The notes under the pieces: generated by a model
What the model saw: the letters and a program-made list of their open reading frames with translations, nothing else
Databases searched by the model: none
What the model was told of the DNA's origin: nothing
Shown: one piece after another, positions 16,894-25,782 of the stretch
How positions within the stretch are numbered: the first letter of the stretch is position 1
Layout of the letters: every line of letters begins with the position of its first letter
Made by a program: the position numbers and the translations under genes
From: Cellulomonas taurus
GTDB taxonomy: Bacteria; Actinomycetota; Actinomycetes; Actinomycetales; Cellulomonadaceae
NCBI RefSeq assembly: GCF_012931845.1
Contig: NZ_CP051884.1
Location: 2,852,001 to 2,916,000 of the forward strand
Length of the DNA stretch: 64,000 nucleotides
Reading direction: 5' to 3'

Positions 16894-16953
16894 GTGACAG
16901 TCGTCCGATCCGTCCGATTCACCTGGGAGGACCCTGGGATTCGCCGGGACTGT

Positions 16954-16980
16954 TCACATCCCTCACCGGACGACCGATGA
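16954..16980 (+). promoter_or_regulatory. Predicted FliA/WhiG-type promoter of flgN-flgK-flgL
   Basis: TCAC (16954-16957), a 15-nt spacer and ACCGATGA (16973-16980). The predicted leader is about 40 nt before the flgN ATG. It fits the same consensus as the flbD, flgB and flagellin promoters. Confidence 0.7.
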
Positions 16981-17025
16981 GCAGGGGGTAGCACCCACAC
17001 CACCCCAGCGAAGGAGACCCGCGCG

Positions 17026-17508
17026 ATGGCGCTCAGCGAGCTGTCCGACGTCCTGTGGACCGAGCGACACCTGCTCGAACTCCTGCTCTTCAAGCTGGAG
17101 GAGGAGCAGCTGCTGCTGACCAGCGGCCGCACCCGCTGGCTGGCCCACGCCACCCGCGAGGTGGAGACGGTGCTGGACCAGATCCGCGACGCCGAACTCG
17201 GCCGCTCGGTCGAATCCGATGCCGTCGCCTTCGAGTTGGAGCTGCCCGCCGGCTCCTCGCTGGCCGCCCTGGCGGAGCACGCCCCCGCCCCCTGGGACGA
17301 GCTGCTGCGGGCGCACCGCGACGCCTTCGTCACCCTCACCACGGAGATCGCGCAGCTCGCCGACGGCAACCGCGAGCTGCTCGCGATGAGCCACCGCGCC
17401 ACCCAGGAGACCTTGCTCTCACTGCAGGACTCCGTGCAGACCTACGACGGCCAGGGCAACTCCGCCGCCTCGGACCGCACCGCCCAGCTGATCGACCGGT
17501 CGTTCTGA
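17026..17508 (+). CDS. flgN: FlgN-like chaperone for FlgK/FlgL
   Basis: Export chaperone for the hook-filament junction proteins. It is a 160-aa all-helical protein with the FlgN-like start LSDVLWTERHLLELLLFKLE, EEQLLLTSGRTRWLAHATRE. A GGAG site precedes the ATG. It is the first gene of the rightward operon and sits 24 nt before flgK, the normal location for flgN. Weak sequence conservation makes context part of the evidence. Confidence 0.88.
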   Translation: MALSELSDVLWTERHLLELLLFKLEEEQLLLTSGRTRWLAHATREVETVLDQIRDAELGRSVESDAVAFELELPAGSSLAALAEHAPAPWDELLRAHRDAFVTLTTEIAQLADGNRELLAMSHRATQETLLSLQDSVQTYDGQGNSAASDRTAQLIDRSF

Positions 17509-17532
17509 CCGGCAGATGAGGACTAGTAGACG

Positions 17533-18969
17533 ATGAGCACCTTTTCCGGACTCGGCACCGCGCTCTCCTCGCTGATCGCTCAGCGGCAGGGGCTGGAGGT
17601 CTCCGGCCAGAACGTCGCCAACGCCAACACCGTGGGGTACACCCGCCAGCGGGCCACGATGTCGTCCCTGCCGGCCTCGTCGGTCCCCTCCATGTTCGCC
17701 ACTTCCTCCGGGGTCGGCCAGGGGGTCTTCACCAGCGGCTTCGAGCGGATGGGCGACATCTTCGTCGACGCCCGGCTGCGCACCGAGACCTCCGGCGCCG
17801 CCTACCTCAAGCAGATCAGCGCCTCCTACACCCAGCTGGAGGACGCGGTCGGCGAGCCCGGGAAGACCGGGCTGTCCAGCCAGCTCACCGAGATGTGGAC
17901 CGCGTGGTCCGAGGCCGCCAAGTCCAGCAACACCTCCGCCTCCCGGTCGGTGCTCCTGGAGCGCTCGACCGCGGTCACCAACCGGATCGCCACCCTCTAC
18001 AACGGTGCGCAGACCCAGTGGAACCAGACGCTGACCACGACCCAGTCGCTGGTCACCCAGGTCAACACCACGGCGAACAACCTGGCCGACCTGAACAACC
18101 GCATCCTGTCGATCACCAACGCCGGCGGTTCGGCCAACGAGCTGATGGACGCCCGCGACCAGCTGATCACCCAGCTCTCCGGCCTGGTCGGCGCCTCGGT
18201 CCGGATCCAGGAGAACGGCACCGTCGACGTGATGGTCGCCGGCAACGCCCTGGTGAACGGCGCCAAGGCGAACGCCCTGGAGGTCACCGGGGCGAAGAAC
18301 TTCGACCAGGCGATGGCCGGTGAACAGGTGTCGGTGGTCTGGGCCAAGAACCAGGCGAGCGCCGGACTGGACGGCGGCCGGGTCGCCGGGCTGCTGACCG
18401 TGCTCGCCCCGCCGAACGCCACCGGCACGGGCGGGATGCTCACCGAGGCCGCCACCGGCTACAACGCATTGGCCACCCAGATCGCCACGCAGGTGAACGC
18501 GCTGCACTCCACCGCGTACACCGAGGCCGGTTACGCCACCGCGACCACCGCCGGGGACTTCTTCGCCCTGGAGGCGGGCAAGCCCGCCGCCCTCGGCCTG
18601 AAGGTCGCGATCACCGATCCGAAGGACATCGGACTTGCGGCGGCGGGCGCGGGTGCGCTGGACGGGTCGATCGGCGACAAGCTCGCCGCCCTGGCCACCG
18701 ACACCACCGGCCCGAACGCCACCTGGTCCGCGGCCGTGGTCCAGCTCGGCGTGCGCGCCGCCAGCGCGTCCTCCCGGTCCTCGGTCGCGGAGGCCGCTCG
18801 GGCCACCTCCGAGGCACAGCAGCTGGCCCAGACCTCGGTGGACACCGACGAGGAGAGCATCAACATGCTCGCCTACCAGCGCGCCTACGAAGGCGCCGCC
18901 CGGGTGCTCACCGCCATCGACGAGATGCTCGACACGCTGATCAACCGCACGGGGGTGGTGGGCCGATGA
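17533..18969 (+). CDS. flgK: FlgK, hook-filament junction protein 1
   Basis: Joins hook to filament. The N-terminal motif is FSGLGTALSSLIAQRQGLEV, SGQNVANANTVGYTRQRAT. The C-terminus DEESINMLAYQRAYEGAARV, LTAIDEMLDTLINRTGVVG is the typical FlgK end. It has 478 aa. The middle shows the family's FlgK/FliD-like region (NLADLNNRILSITNAGGSAN). It overlaps flgL by ATGA. Confidence 0.96.
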   Translation: MSTFSGLGTALSSLIAQRQGLEVSGQNVANANTVGYTRQRATMSSLPASSVPSMFATSSGVGQGVFTSGFERMGDIFVDARLRTETSGAAYLKQISASYTQLEDAVGEPGKTGLSSQLTEMWTAWSEAAKSSNTSASRSVLLERSTAVTNRIATLYNGAQTQWNQTLTTTQSLVTQVNTTANNLADLNNRILSITNAGGSANELMDARDQLITQLSGLVGASVRIQENGTVDVMVAGNALVNGAKANALEVTGAKNFDQAMAGEQVSVVWAKNQASAGLDGGRVAGLLTVLAPPNATGTGGMLTEAATGYNALATQIATQVNALHSTAYTEAGYATATTAGDFFALEAGKPAALGLKVAITDPKDIGLAAAGAGALDGSIGDKLAALATDTTGPNATWSAAVVQLGVRAASASSRSSVAEAARATSEAQQLAQTSVDTDEESINMLAYQRAYEGAARVLTAIDEMLDTLINRTGVVGR

Positions 18970-19850
18970 CCGCGATCGGACGGGTGACGCATCTGACGGT
19001 GCGCAACTCGACGCTGAACAACCTGCAGGACAATCTGAAGAAGATGGCGGACCTGCAGTCGCAGGCGTCCTCGGGGAAGACCATCAACCGTCCCTCGGAC
19101 GACCCGGCCGGTGCCTCCGACATGCTCCGCCTGCGCGACGAGCAGCGCATGCTGGACCAGTACGACCGGAACGCCGCCGACGGCAAGGCCTGGCTCACCA
19201 CGGTCGGCGACGCCCTGACCACCTCGCTGGCCGACGCCCGCCGGGTCCGGGTGCTCACCCTCCAGGGCGGTGACGCGGCCCTGGGCCAGACCTCCCGGAT
19301 CGCGCTCGCCGAGGAGATCGACGGACTGAAGGCCGACCTGCTGCGCCAGGCGAACACCAGCTACCTCGGTCGCAGCGTCTTCGCCGGGACCACCGCAGGC
19401 GGCGCGTTCGCCGACGACGGCACCTTCCGCGGCGTCGCCAGCGGCAGCGTCACCCGCACGGTCGGTGACGGCACCACTGTCCGGGTGGACTCCACCGGCA
19501 GCGCCGTCTTCGGCGACGGGCCCGACTCGGTGTTCGCCCTGCTCGACACGATCTCCGCCACGCTGCGCGCCGGAGGCGACCCGACCGACCAGGTCGATGC
19601 CTTGGACGGCCACATCACCGCGATGCTCACCGAGGTCGCCTCGGTGGGTGCGCGCACCAACCAGGTCGAGACGGCGCAGAGCCGGATCGTCGACCAGACG
19701 CTGAACAGCAAGACGCGTCTGTCGGAGATCGAGGACATCGACCTGGCGCAGATCATCCTGGACCTGCAGACCCAGGAGGTCGCCTACAAGGGCGCCCTCG
19801 GGGCCGCCGCCAAGGTCCTCCAGCCGACTCTCCTGGACTACCTGCGATGA
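18966..19850 (+). CDS. flgL: FlgL, hook-filament junction protein 3
   Basis: Second junction protein, flagellin-like. The N-terminus contains VRNSTLNNLQDNLKKMADLQ, SQASSGKTINRPSDDPAGAS, and the C-terminus has the flagellin-like SRIVDQTLNSKTRLSEIEDI, DLAQIILDLQTQEVAYKGAL. It has 294 aa, the usual size. It is coupled to flgK upstream and to fliW downstream by ATGA overlaps. Confidence 0.95.
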   Translation: MTAIGRVTHLTVRNSTLNNLQDNLKKMADLQSQASSGKTINRPSDDPAGASDMLRLRDEQRMLDQYDRNAADGKAWLTTVGDALTTSLADARRVRVLTLQGGDAALGQTSRIALAEEIDGLKADLLRQANTSYLGRSVFAGTTAGGAFADDGTFRGVASGSVTRTVGDGTTVRVDSTGSAVFGDGPDSVFALLDTISATLRAGGDPTDQVDALDGHITAMLTEVASVGARTNQVETAQSRIVDQTLNSKTRLSEIEDIDLAQIILDLQTQEVAYKGALGAAAKVLQPTLLDYLR

Positions 19851-20257
19851 CCATGACGCTTGAGACCACGCCGCTCGTGCTGCCCACCACGCTGCACCTG
19901 ACCACGCCCATGCCGGGCCTGGACGAGCACACCGAGTTCGAGGTGTCCGCCCTGGACGAGTCCGGATCGCTGTACGCCCTGCGCTCGGCCCCCGAGGGCG
20001 CCCGACCGGTGCGGCTGTTCGTCGTCGACCCGGAGCCGTACTTCCCGGACTACACCCCGCGGATCGGCGCCGACGTCCACGCCCAGCTCGGTGCCGACCA
20101 GCTCCGGGTCCTGGTCGTGGTCCGTCCGGCGCAGGGCACGCAGCCGCCCACCGCCAACCTGCTCGCCCCGCTGCTGGTCGACCCGGCCACCGGCGCTGCG
20201 ATGCAGACCGTCCTCACCGACGACTGGCCGCTGCGCGCGCCGCTCGGCCGCCCGTGA
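19847..20257 (+). CDS. fliW: FliW, flagellar assembly factor
   Basis: In other bacteria FliW binds flagellin and antagonises the translational repressor CsrA. The 136-aa product has the FliW pattern: LPTTLHLTTPMPGLDEHTEF, LRSAPEGARPVRLFVVDPEP, YFPDYTPRIGADVHAQLGAD, then a PPTANLLAPLLVDPATGAAM segment equivalent to the family's T-x-N-L-x-A-P-x-x-x-N. The usual neighbour csrA is not found here or elsewhere in the window; an EAL/HDOD gene follows instead. Confidence 0.88.
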   Translation: MTMTLETTPLVLPTTLHLTTPMPGLDEHTEFEVSALDESGSLYALRSAPEGARPVRLFVVDPEPYFPDYTPRIGADVHAQLGADQLRVLVVVRPAQGTQPPTANLLAPLLVDPATGAAMQTVLTDDWPLRAPLGRP

Positions 20258-20274
20258 CCCTCCCTGGAGAAGCG

Positions 20275-21474
20275 ATGACCACCGTCGGAGTCGGCACCGT
20301 CACCGTCCTGCGCCAGCCCGTGGTGCAGCCCGACCGCTCGGTCTACGGCTACGCCGTCCAGGTCCGGGTCACCGGGACCGACGGTCGCCCGCTGCCCGAC
20401 GAGCTCGCCGAGCAGCACGCCGACGCCGAGTACGCGGCCCTCGACCTCTCCGGTCTGGCCGCCGACCGGCTCGTGCTGCTCCGCGGCACCGTCGGTGTGC
20501 TCGCCGGGACCACCTCCATCTGGGGTGACCCGGAACGGCTGATGCTGGAGATCACCCCGACGCTGGCCCGGCACCCCGAGATCGACGCCCTGGTCGCCCT
20601 GGCCCAGCAGCGCGGCTCCCGGCTCGCGCTGGCCGACTACGACGGCTCGGCACCGCAGGACCGCCTGCTCGACCGGGTCGCCCTGGTCAAGATCGACCTG
20701 GCCCGCTACGACGACCAGCTCGCCCTGCTGGTCGACCGTGCCCACCACGCCGGTGCCGCGGTCATCGCCGAGCGCGCCGACACCACCGAGCGGATCGCCC
20801 GGGGCATCGACCTCGGCGCCGACCTGCTCCAGGGCCCGATGTTCCAGCGCGACCAGACACCCGTGCGCCGCGCGTTCAACGCCGGCGAGCTCCAGTGCCT
20901 CGAACTGCTGCGCATCCTGTCCGCCGACCAGGTGGACCAGAACGCCGTCGTCACCACCGTGGCCGCCGACCCCGAGCTGTCCATGCGGGTGCTGCACCTG
21001 GTGAACTCCTCCGCCTTCGGCCTGCGCACCGAGGTCGACTCCGTCCGCCAGGCGGTCGTCCTGGTCGGCCCCCGGCAGCTGCACGCCCTGGCCATCGCCT
21101 CCCTGATCGACGCCCGACCCAACACGGTCGCCGCGCTGTGGACCGTGCTCACCCGCGCCATGACCTGCCGCACCCTCGCCGGTGACGACGCCGGGTACAC
21201 CGTCGGACTGCTGTCGGCGGTCGCCGCGCAGCAGGCCATCGAGCTCACCGACCTGGTCGAGCGCACCGGCATCTCCGACCAGCTGTCCGCCGCCCTGCTG
21301 CGCCACGAGGGTCACCACGGCCACGTGCTCGCCGCGGTGCTCGCCCACGAGGAGAACGACTCCGACGCGGTCGCCGCCACCGGGCTGGAACCGTGGGACG
21401 TGGCGCACGCCTACCTCGCGGCGGTGCCGCAGGCGCTGGCGACGGCGACGTCGTTGGCGTTCGGGGGGAACTGA
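20275..21474 (+). CDS. EAL/HDOD-domain signalling protein in the flgN-flgK operon
   Basis: A 399-aa protein of the YuxH type: a degenerate EAL-like half (YGYAVQVRVTGTDGRPLPDE, LVKIDLARYDDQLALLVDRA, GADLLQGPMFQRDQTPVRRA) followed by an HDOD half (LELLRILSADQVDQNAVVTT, SMRVLHLVNSSAFGLRTEVD, VLVGPRQLHALAIASLIDAR). The E-x-L catalytic motif is replaced by AVQV, so c-di-GMP hydrolysis is unlikely and a regulatory role is inferred. The ATG at 20275 has GGAGAAG; a GTG at 20254 is less likely. It is the last gene of the operon. Confidence 0.85.
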   Translation: MTTVGVGTVTVLRQPVVQPDRSVYGYAVQVRVTGTDGRPLPDELAEQHADAEYAALDLSGLAADRLVLLRGTVGVLAGTTSIWGDPERLMLEITPTLARHPEIDALVALAQQRGSRLALADYDGSAPQDRLLDRVALVKIDLARYDDQLALLVDRAHHAGAAVIAERADTTERIARGIDLGADLLQGPMFQRDQTPVRRAFNAGELQCLELLRILSADQVDQNAVVTTVAADPELSMRVLHLVNSSAFGLRTEVDSVRQAVVLVGPRQLHALAIASLIDARPNTVAALWTVLTRAMTCRTLAGDDAGYTVGLLSAVAAQQAIELTDLVERTGISDQLSAALLRHEGHHGHVLAAVLAHEENDSDAVAATGLEPWDVAHAYLAAVPQALATATSLAFGGN

Positions 21475-21491
21475 GGCCCCGCACCACCCCC

Positions 21492-21497
21492 TAGGCT
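21492..21497 (+). promoter_or_regulatory. -10 box TAGGCT for a leaderless DUF2530 transcript
   Basis: TAGGCT ends 7 nt before the GTG at 21505, the standard actinobacterial leaderless arrangement. No ribosome binding site is visible. Confidence 0.6.
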
Positions 21498-21504
21498 GGC
21501 CTCC

Positions 21505-21747
21505 GTGCCGTCATTCCTGCAGCTCGCGCTGCGCCCCGAACGCCGCCGACCCACCCCCGACCCGGTGCCGGTGAGTCTGCGTCCGGTGTTCCGGTTCGGC
21601 ATCGTCGCGTGGGCGGTCGCCTTTGTGGTGGCGCTGGTGCTGTGGCTGACCGGCCCGATCGGGCCACACGGGCCGGTGACCTGCGCGGTCGGCGGGCTGC
21701 TCGGGGTGGCGGGGCTGTGGTGGGTGCGGCAGCGGCCTGGGCGCTGA
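21505..21747 (+). CDS. DUF2530-type small membrane protein
   Basis: An 80-aa protein with a short basic N-terminus and P-x-P-V-x-V motif (RPTPDPVPVSLRPVFRFGIV), then two hydrophobic helices (AWAVAFVVALVLWLTG and TCAVGGLLGVAGLWWVR) and a basic tail. This matches the actinobacterial DUF2530 layout. Function is unknown. The GTG start is supported by a leaderless -10 box. Confidence 0.75.
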   Translation: MPSFLQLALRPERRRPTPDPVPVSLRPVFRFGIVAWAVAFVVALVLWLTGPIGPHGPVTCAVGGLLGVAGLWWVRQRPGR

Positions 21748-21793
21748 CGGACAGTACGGCTCGCGCTGCCCACGGCCCGTCGGCTGACGACGA

Positions 21794-22471
21794 CTAGGAG
21801 TAGTGCCCGATCGGTGCGTACTCACGCCAGTCGGCGAAGTGCTGCACGGTGGCCGACGAGGGGTCGCAGTCGCCTGTCACAGTCTGGTTGCCACGCACCC
21901 ACAGGGCGGGCGGGTCGAGACCGAGGTCCGTGAGACGAGCGATCTCAGCCTCCGTCAACGGGCTGAGGGTGGTGTCGACCAAGATTCCTTGGCGCTGATC
22001 ATTGTCGTAATCGCGTGATTTACCGGTGTCCTTGCTGACCTCGTCGGTGGTGTACCCACACGAGCGAACGACGATCGAGCCATCAGGATTGTCCGTCACC
22101 GACTGTACGGTCTGCGGCGCGGGGCCGATCGACACCCACCGGTATTGCGGCGGCGCGGGCCTGAGGTCGGGTTCGCGGGCCGGGTCGAAGTACTGGGTGT
22201 ATTGCGCGAACTCCCGGGTGTCGGTGAGTTCGGACCAGGCCCAGATCATGTTGGTGGTGCGCATGATCTGGACGGCCAAATGGTCTTCGAACGGGGCCGT
22301 AGCATCCAGAGCCGGTTCGAGCGGGGCGATGTCCGCGACCGGGTACGGCGGACCCGTGGGCGAAGGCTCAGCTGTCGTGTCATCGGTGCACGCAGCCAGC
22401 ACGAGCGCGGCGATCACGGCCACGACGGCGATCGCTCGTCGCCCGGCGCGCAGTGGCATGGGCCGGGTCAT
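21794..22471 (-). CDS. Lipoprotein, second copy of a tandem pair
   Basis: A 225-aa secreted lipoprotein of unknown function: basic N-terminus, hydrophobic stretch and lipobox LAAC with Cys28, then an acidic segment and a compact domain (IMRTTNMIWAWSELTDTREF, FDPAREPDLRPAPPQYRWVS, VVRSCGYTTDEVSKDTGKSR, NQTVTGDCDPSSATVQHFAD). It is nearly identical to the preceding gene over its C-terminal third, even at the DNA level (about 145 nt from 21801). The pairwise Cys residues suggest a disulfide. It is the last gene of the WXG operon, coupled by ATGA. Confidence 0.85.
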   Translation of the reverse strand: MTRPMPLRAGRRAIAVVAVIAALVLAACTDDTTAEPSPTGPPYPVADIAPLEPALDATAPFEDHLAVQIMRTTNMIWAWSELTDTREFAQYTQYFDPAREPDLRPAPPQYRWVSIGPAPQTVQSVTDNPDGSIVVRSCGYTTDEVSKDTGKSRDYDNDQRQGILVDTTLSPLTEAEIARLTDLGLDPPALWVRGNQTVTGDCDPSSATVQHFADWREYAPIGHYS

Positions 22472-23133
22472 GAGTAGTGGCCGATCGGTGCGTACTCACG
22501 CCAGTCGGCGAAGTGCTGCACGGTGGCCGACGAGGGGTCGCAGTCGCCTGTCACAGTCTGGTTGCCGCGCACCCACAGGGCGGGCGGGTCGAGACCGAGG
22601 TCGGTGAGACGAGCGATCTCCTCGTCAGTGAGCGGGCTGAGGGTGGTATCGACCAGGAGACCTCGCTGCTGGGCACTGACATAGTCGCGTGGTTCACCGG
22701 TGTCCTTGCTGACCTCATCGGTGGTGTACCCGCACGAACGCACCACTGTTGAACCGTCGGCGTTGTCGGTCACCGACACAATCACCCGAGGTTTCGGACC
22801 GATGGCGATCCAACGGTATTGCGGTGGCGCGGGCCTGAGGTCGGGTTCTCGCGCGGGGTCGAAGTACTGGGTGTATTGCGCGAATTCCCTGGTGCCGATC
22901 AGCGTCGACCACGCCCCGATCATGCTGGTCGTGCGCATGATCTGCACCGCCGGGTGGTCCTCGAACGGGGCAGCGGCATCCAGGGCCGGTTCGAGCGGGG
23001 CGATGTCCGCAACCGGGTACGGCGGACCGGTGGGCGATGGCTCAGCGGTCGAGTCATCGGTGCACGCAGCCGATACCAGGGCGGCCGCGAGCATGAGCGC
23101 GGTCAGGATGCGTCGGCGGGTGCGGGCGGTCAT
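22468..23133 (-). CDS. Lipoprotein, first copy of a tandem pair
   Basis: A 221-aa lipoprotein with lipobox SAAC (Cys24), paralogous to the next gene throughout the mature region. Differences cluster in the middle (GAWSTLIGTREF, GPKPRVIVSVTDNADGST, GEPRDYVSAQQRGLLV), while the last 70 residues are almost unchanged. Such tandem accessory copies are common among immunity-type or receptor-type proteins next to secreted effectors, but the role here is not known. It overlaps the 758-aa WXG gene by ATGA. Confidence 0.85.
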   Translation of the reverse strand: MTARTRRRILTALMLAAALVSAACTDDSTAEPSPTGPPYPVADIAPLEPALDAAAPFEDHPAVQIMRTTSMIGAWSTLIGTREFAQYTQYFDPAREPDLRPAPPQYRWIAIGPKPRVIVSVTDNADGSTVVRSCGYTTDEVSKDTGEPRDYVSAQQRGLLVDTTLSPLTDEEIARLTDLGLDPPALWVRGNQTVTGDCDPSSATVQHFADWREYAPIGHYS

Positions 23134-25406
23134 GGCATGTCTCCCCGGTTCACCGAATGGCGGTCGCCGTCCTCGTCGATGGTGGTGACGTCGTACATGT
23201 CGTCGGTGGTGGGGCTGTTGAGCGCGGTGGCTTTGTCTCCGTACTCGGTCATCGCCTCATTGACCAGGGTCTGGGCGGTGGTGGGGTAGGCGGGGTCGAT
23301 CTGCTCCCACGGGCCGACTAGGCCCTGGTCGAGTGCGTTCTGCAGGGTGGCGTGCCCTTGGTCGATCCCGGCCTGCTCGGTGATGTTTCCGGTGGCGGAT
23401 TCGCGGATGGCGGTGATCTCCTCCGGGGAGAGCATGTCGCCCCAGTGGTCTTGGGCCAGCAGGTCGAGGTTCCCGGCGGCGATGTCGATCAGCCAGTCCA
23501 CGGCTGCTGAGCCCGTGCTGACCCCGGGGATGATCCCGATGATTCGCATCATGGTGTCCAGGTCCTGACGGGACTGGGCGTCGAGGGCTTCGGCGTGGTG
23601 GGCTGCCTCGGCGGTACAGGACGCCTGCGTCAGCCCGTACACACCTCCCAACCCGCGCAGCAGCTTCTCAGCCGTCTCCCGATCCGGGTGACCCGCCCCG
23701 GTGACGTGTGCGAACACCTGTTGTCCGTAGTCACCGACGGCAGCACCGATCGTCCCCAGTGCTGCCAGGTCAGTGGTCGCGATCCCCAACACCCGGGACA
23801 GGTTCCCCAACGGCACCCCGAACGCCGGGACCTCCACCAACCGGCCATCGATGAGGACCGTTGCCTTGTCCTGCCCATCTTCCGTTTCGGCCACCGTCAC
23901 CATGCCGCCGAGATCGGCACCGATCTCCGGCACAAAGGTGGCCAGCGCCTGCGCGATGTCGAGTTGCGCGGCACCGGACATGGTCCCGACCTGCAGGTGC
24001 TGGTTCCCGCCGAGCCGTTCGGTGGCCAGGGCAGCGAACTGCACGATCCCGGTCCAGGTCGCGCCCAGCGGGTCGTTGCTGTGCGCCTGGAGCCCTTCGG
24101 AGCTGTTCACGATCGCGTCGATCAGCGCTGCGGGTCCCTCGAACCCGTCATCACCCCAGTCGTAGCGCCCGAACCAGTAGTCGCTGACCCCGTCCGCGCC
24201 CAGCAGGTCCATGGCTTGTGCGGGGATGGCGGTCAGCTGGTCGAAGATCGCGCCCATCAGGGTGGGCACCGACCCGCCGAGGTTCCGGCGCACCTCGGCG
24301 TCGTACTCGGCGCGGGTGTACCCGTAGAAGTCGATGGTCGGCAGTGAGGCCCGGGTGATCAGCGCGAACCGCTCGGGGTCACCGGCCCGGATCTGCTCGA
24401 CCCGGGTGAACGCGCCCACGGCGACCTGGGGGTTCAGTCCGGGGGTCCCCAGCAGGGACGGGACGATCATCGAACGGGCGTAACCGTCCATGGTGTCCAC
24501 CAGGCCGGTGCCCCAGCCCTGCGCGGTCGGGGCGTCCCAGGTGGTCGACGCGGTGGCCAGCCCCACACCGAGCAGCCCGGAGAGCGTCGCGGCACTGACC
24601 CCGCCGCGGAATGCGTGGTGCAGATCGTCGGCGGTGGCGAACTCGGCCATGAAGCCGGTCAGACCCTCGGGTCCCAGCCCGTCGTAGAACCGGGCCATCA
24701 CCTCATCGTCGGCGGAGTACATCATCAGGAACTGCGCGACCAGGTCGTAATCGGCGCCCGTGCGCTTGTCGGAGCCGATCCGCTCCAGCAGGTCCTCGAC
24801 CACGTCGTCGACGTTCCTCGGTGTGCCACCGGACCGGTAGGCGATCTGGGTCCACGCGGTGGCACCCGGTCCCGGAGCTGTCTGCAAGGCGGCGATGATC
24901 CGCGCGTCCAGCGCCCGGCGCCGCTCCCCGAGCTCCTCCAGCAGTCGTTCCTGGAACCGGACGGCGGTCCGCGCCTCAGCTGTCTCTCGCTCCAGGGACG
25001 CCGCCCGGAGGTGACCCGCGGAATCGGCGAGGTCCACCGTCGAGCGAGCCGACGTCAGCTGCGCCTGATACGCGGCCACTTCCTGCTCACCGTTGCTCAA
25101 CCGCCACCGGATCGCATCACCCTCCTCTTGCAGCAGGAACAACCCGTTGGCGTAATCGATCAGCGCCTGCGACACCCGCGCCCACCCCTGCGCCGTGGCC
25201 TCGGCCAGCTGCTCGACCGACACGCACGACGCCACCATCGCCTGCGCGCCCTGCCCGGCCCACACCTGATCGCTCACCCGGCCCCGCGCAGCACCAGCGA
25301 TCTGACGACGCTCCAGCACCTCGGCCGCGACATCCTCGATCTGCCACCCGGCGCTCCGCACCACCGACACATCACCCCGGTCCGGGAACCGGTCAGCCTC
25401 GCTCAC
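23130..25406 (-). CDS. Large WXG-motif protein, probable type VII secretion substrate
   Basis: A 758-aa protein without signal peptide. A helical N-terminal region holds a WXG motif (SDQVWAGQGAQAMVASCVSV, Trp49), an IDYANGLFLLQEEGDAIRWR helix and a long coiled coil (LERETAEARTAVRFQERLLE). The rest is a large alpha-helical body with repeated Asp/Gly-rich turns (GYTRAEYDAEVRRNLGGS, SDYWFGRYDWGDDGFEGPAA) and ends in DMYDVTTIDEDGDRHSVNRG. I recognise no toxin or nuclease motif. The GTG at 25406 overlaps the upstream WXG gene (GTGA), which supports export as a pair. Function is unknown. Confidence 0.8.
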   Translation of the reverse strand: MSEADRFPDRGDVSVVRSAGWQIEDVAAEVLERRQIAGAARGRVSDQVWAGQGAQAMVASCVSVEQLAEATAQGWARVSQALIDYANGLFLLQEEGDAIRWRLSNGEQEVAAYQAQLTSARSTVDLADSAGHLRAASLERETAEARTAVRFQERLLEELGERRRALDARIIAALQTAPGPGATAWTQIAYRSGGTPRNVDDVVEDLLERIGSDKRTGADYDLVAQFLMMYSADDEVMARFYDGLGPEGLTGFMAEFATADDLHHAFRGGVSAATLSGLLGVGLATASTTWDAPTAQGWGTGLVDTMDGYARSMIVPSLLGTPGLNPQVAVGAFTRVEQIRAGDPERFALITRASLPTIDFYGYTRAEYDAEVRRNLGGSVPTLMGAIFDQLTAIPAQAMDLLGADGVSDYWFGRYDWGDDGFEGPAALIDAIVNSSEGLQAHSNDPLGATWTGIVQFAALATERLGGNQHLQVGTMSGAAQLDIAQALATFVPEIGADLGGMVTVAETEDGQDKATVLIDGRLVEVPAFGVPLGNLSRVLGIATTDLAALGTIGAAVGDYGQQVFAHVTGAGHPDRETAEKLLRGLGGVYGLTQASCTAEAAHHAEALDAQSRQDLDTMMRIIGIIPGVSTGSAAVDWLIDIAAGNLDLLAQDHWGDMLSPEEITAIRESATGNITEQAGIDQGHATLQNALDQGLVGPWEQIDPAYPTTAQTLVNEAMTEYGDKATALNSPTTDDMYDVTTIDEDGDRHSVNRGDMP

Positions 25407-25669
25407 GACCCGGCACCCGCCAACGCCGCATCCGCCTGCTGCATCACCGCGACAGCCGCACGCGCCTGAGCACCCAACCCGGTCCAACTCTCAGCCAGGT
25501 TCGACTGCTGGTCGTACACCATCGTGAACGCCTGCCCGAACGCCTCCGCGACACCGGCCGACCCGCACGCACCGATCCCGGGACGCAGCACCGACATCCC
25601 CATCCCGGCCCGGGACAGCTCACCCGCCACCGCTGTCATCTCGCCCGAGTCCAGCACCAGCTCGCCCAC
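25403..25669 (-). CDS. WXG100-like small protein
   Basis: An 88-aa helical protein (VGELVLDSGEMTAVAGELSR, AEAFGQAFTMVYDQQSNLAE, SWTGLGAQARAAVAVMQQAD) with a W-T-G motif at residue 62, the WXG100/ESX helix-turn-helix signature. The GTG at 25669 has GGAGGG 8 nt upstream; the longer open frame to 25705 lacks support. It heads the operon and probably forms a heterodimer with the 758-aa WXG protein for type VII secretion. No ESX ATPase gene is in the window. Confidence 0.75.
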   Translation of the reverse strand: MGELVLDSGEMTAVAGELSRAGMGMSVLRPGIGACGSAGVAEAFGQAFTMVYDQQSNLAESWTGLGAQARAAVAVMQQADAALAGAGS

Positions 25670-25782
25670 GACACACCCTCCTGCCTGCGCACTGAATCGG
25701 CTCAACGCGCGCGAGGAAGCTATCGCCGCACGGTCGGTGATGGGCGCTGAACAGCAGGAATTGAGTGCGGTCTTGTCGGATT

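Noticed and set aside
23130-25406. Calling the 758-aa WXG protein a polymorphic toxin
   Set aside because: No toxin-type C-terminal domain or catalytic motif is recognisable, and the lipoproteins are not proven immunity proteins.
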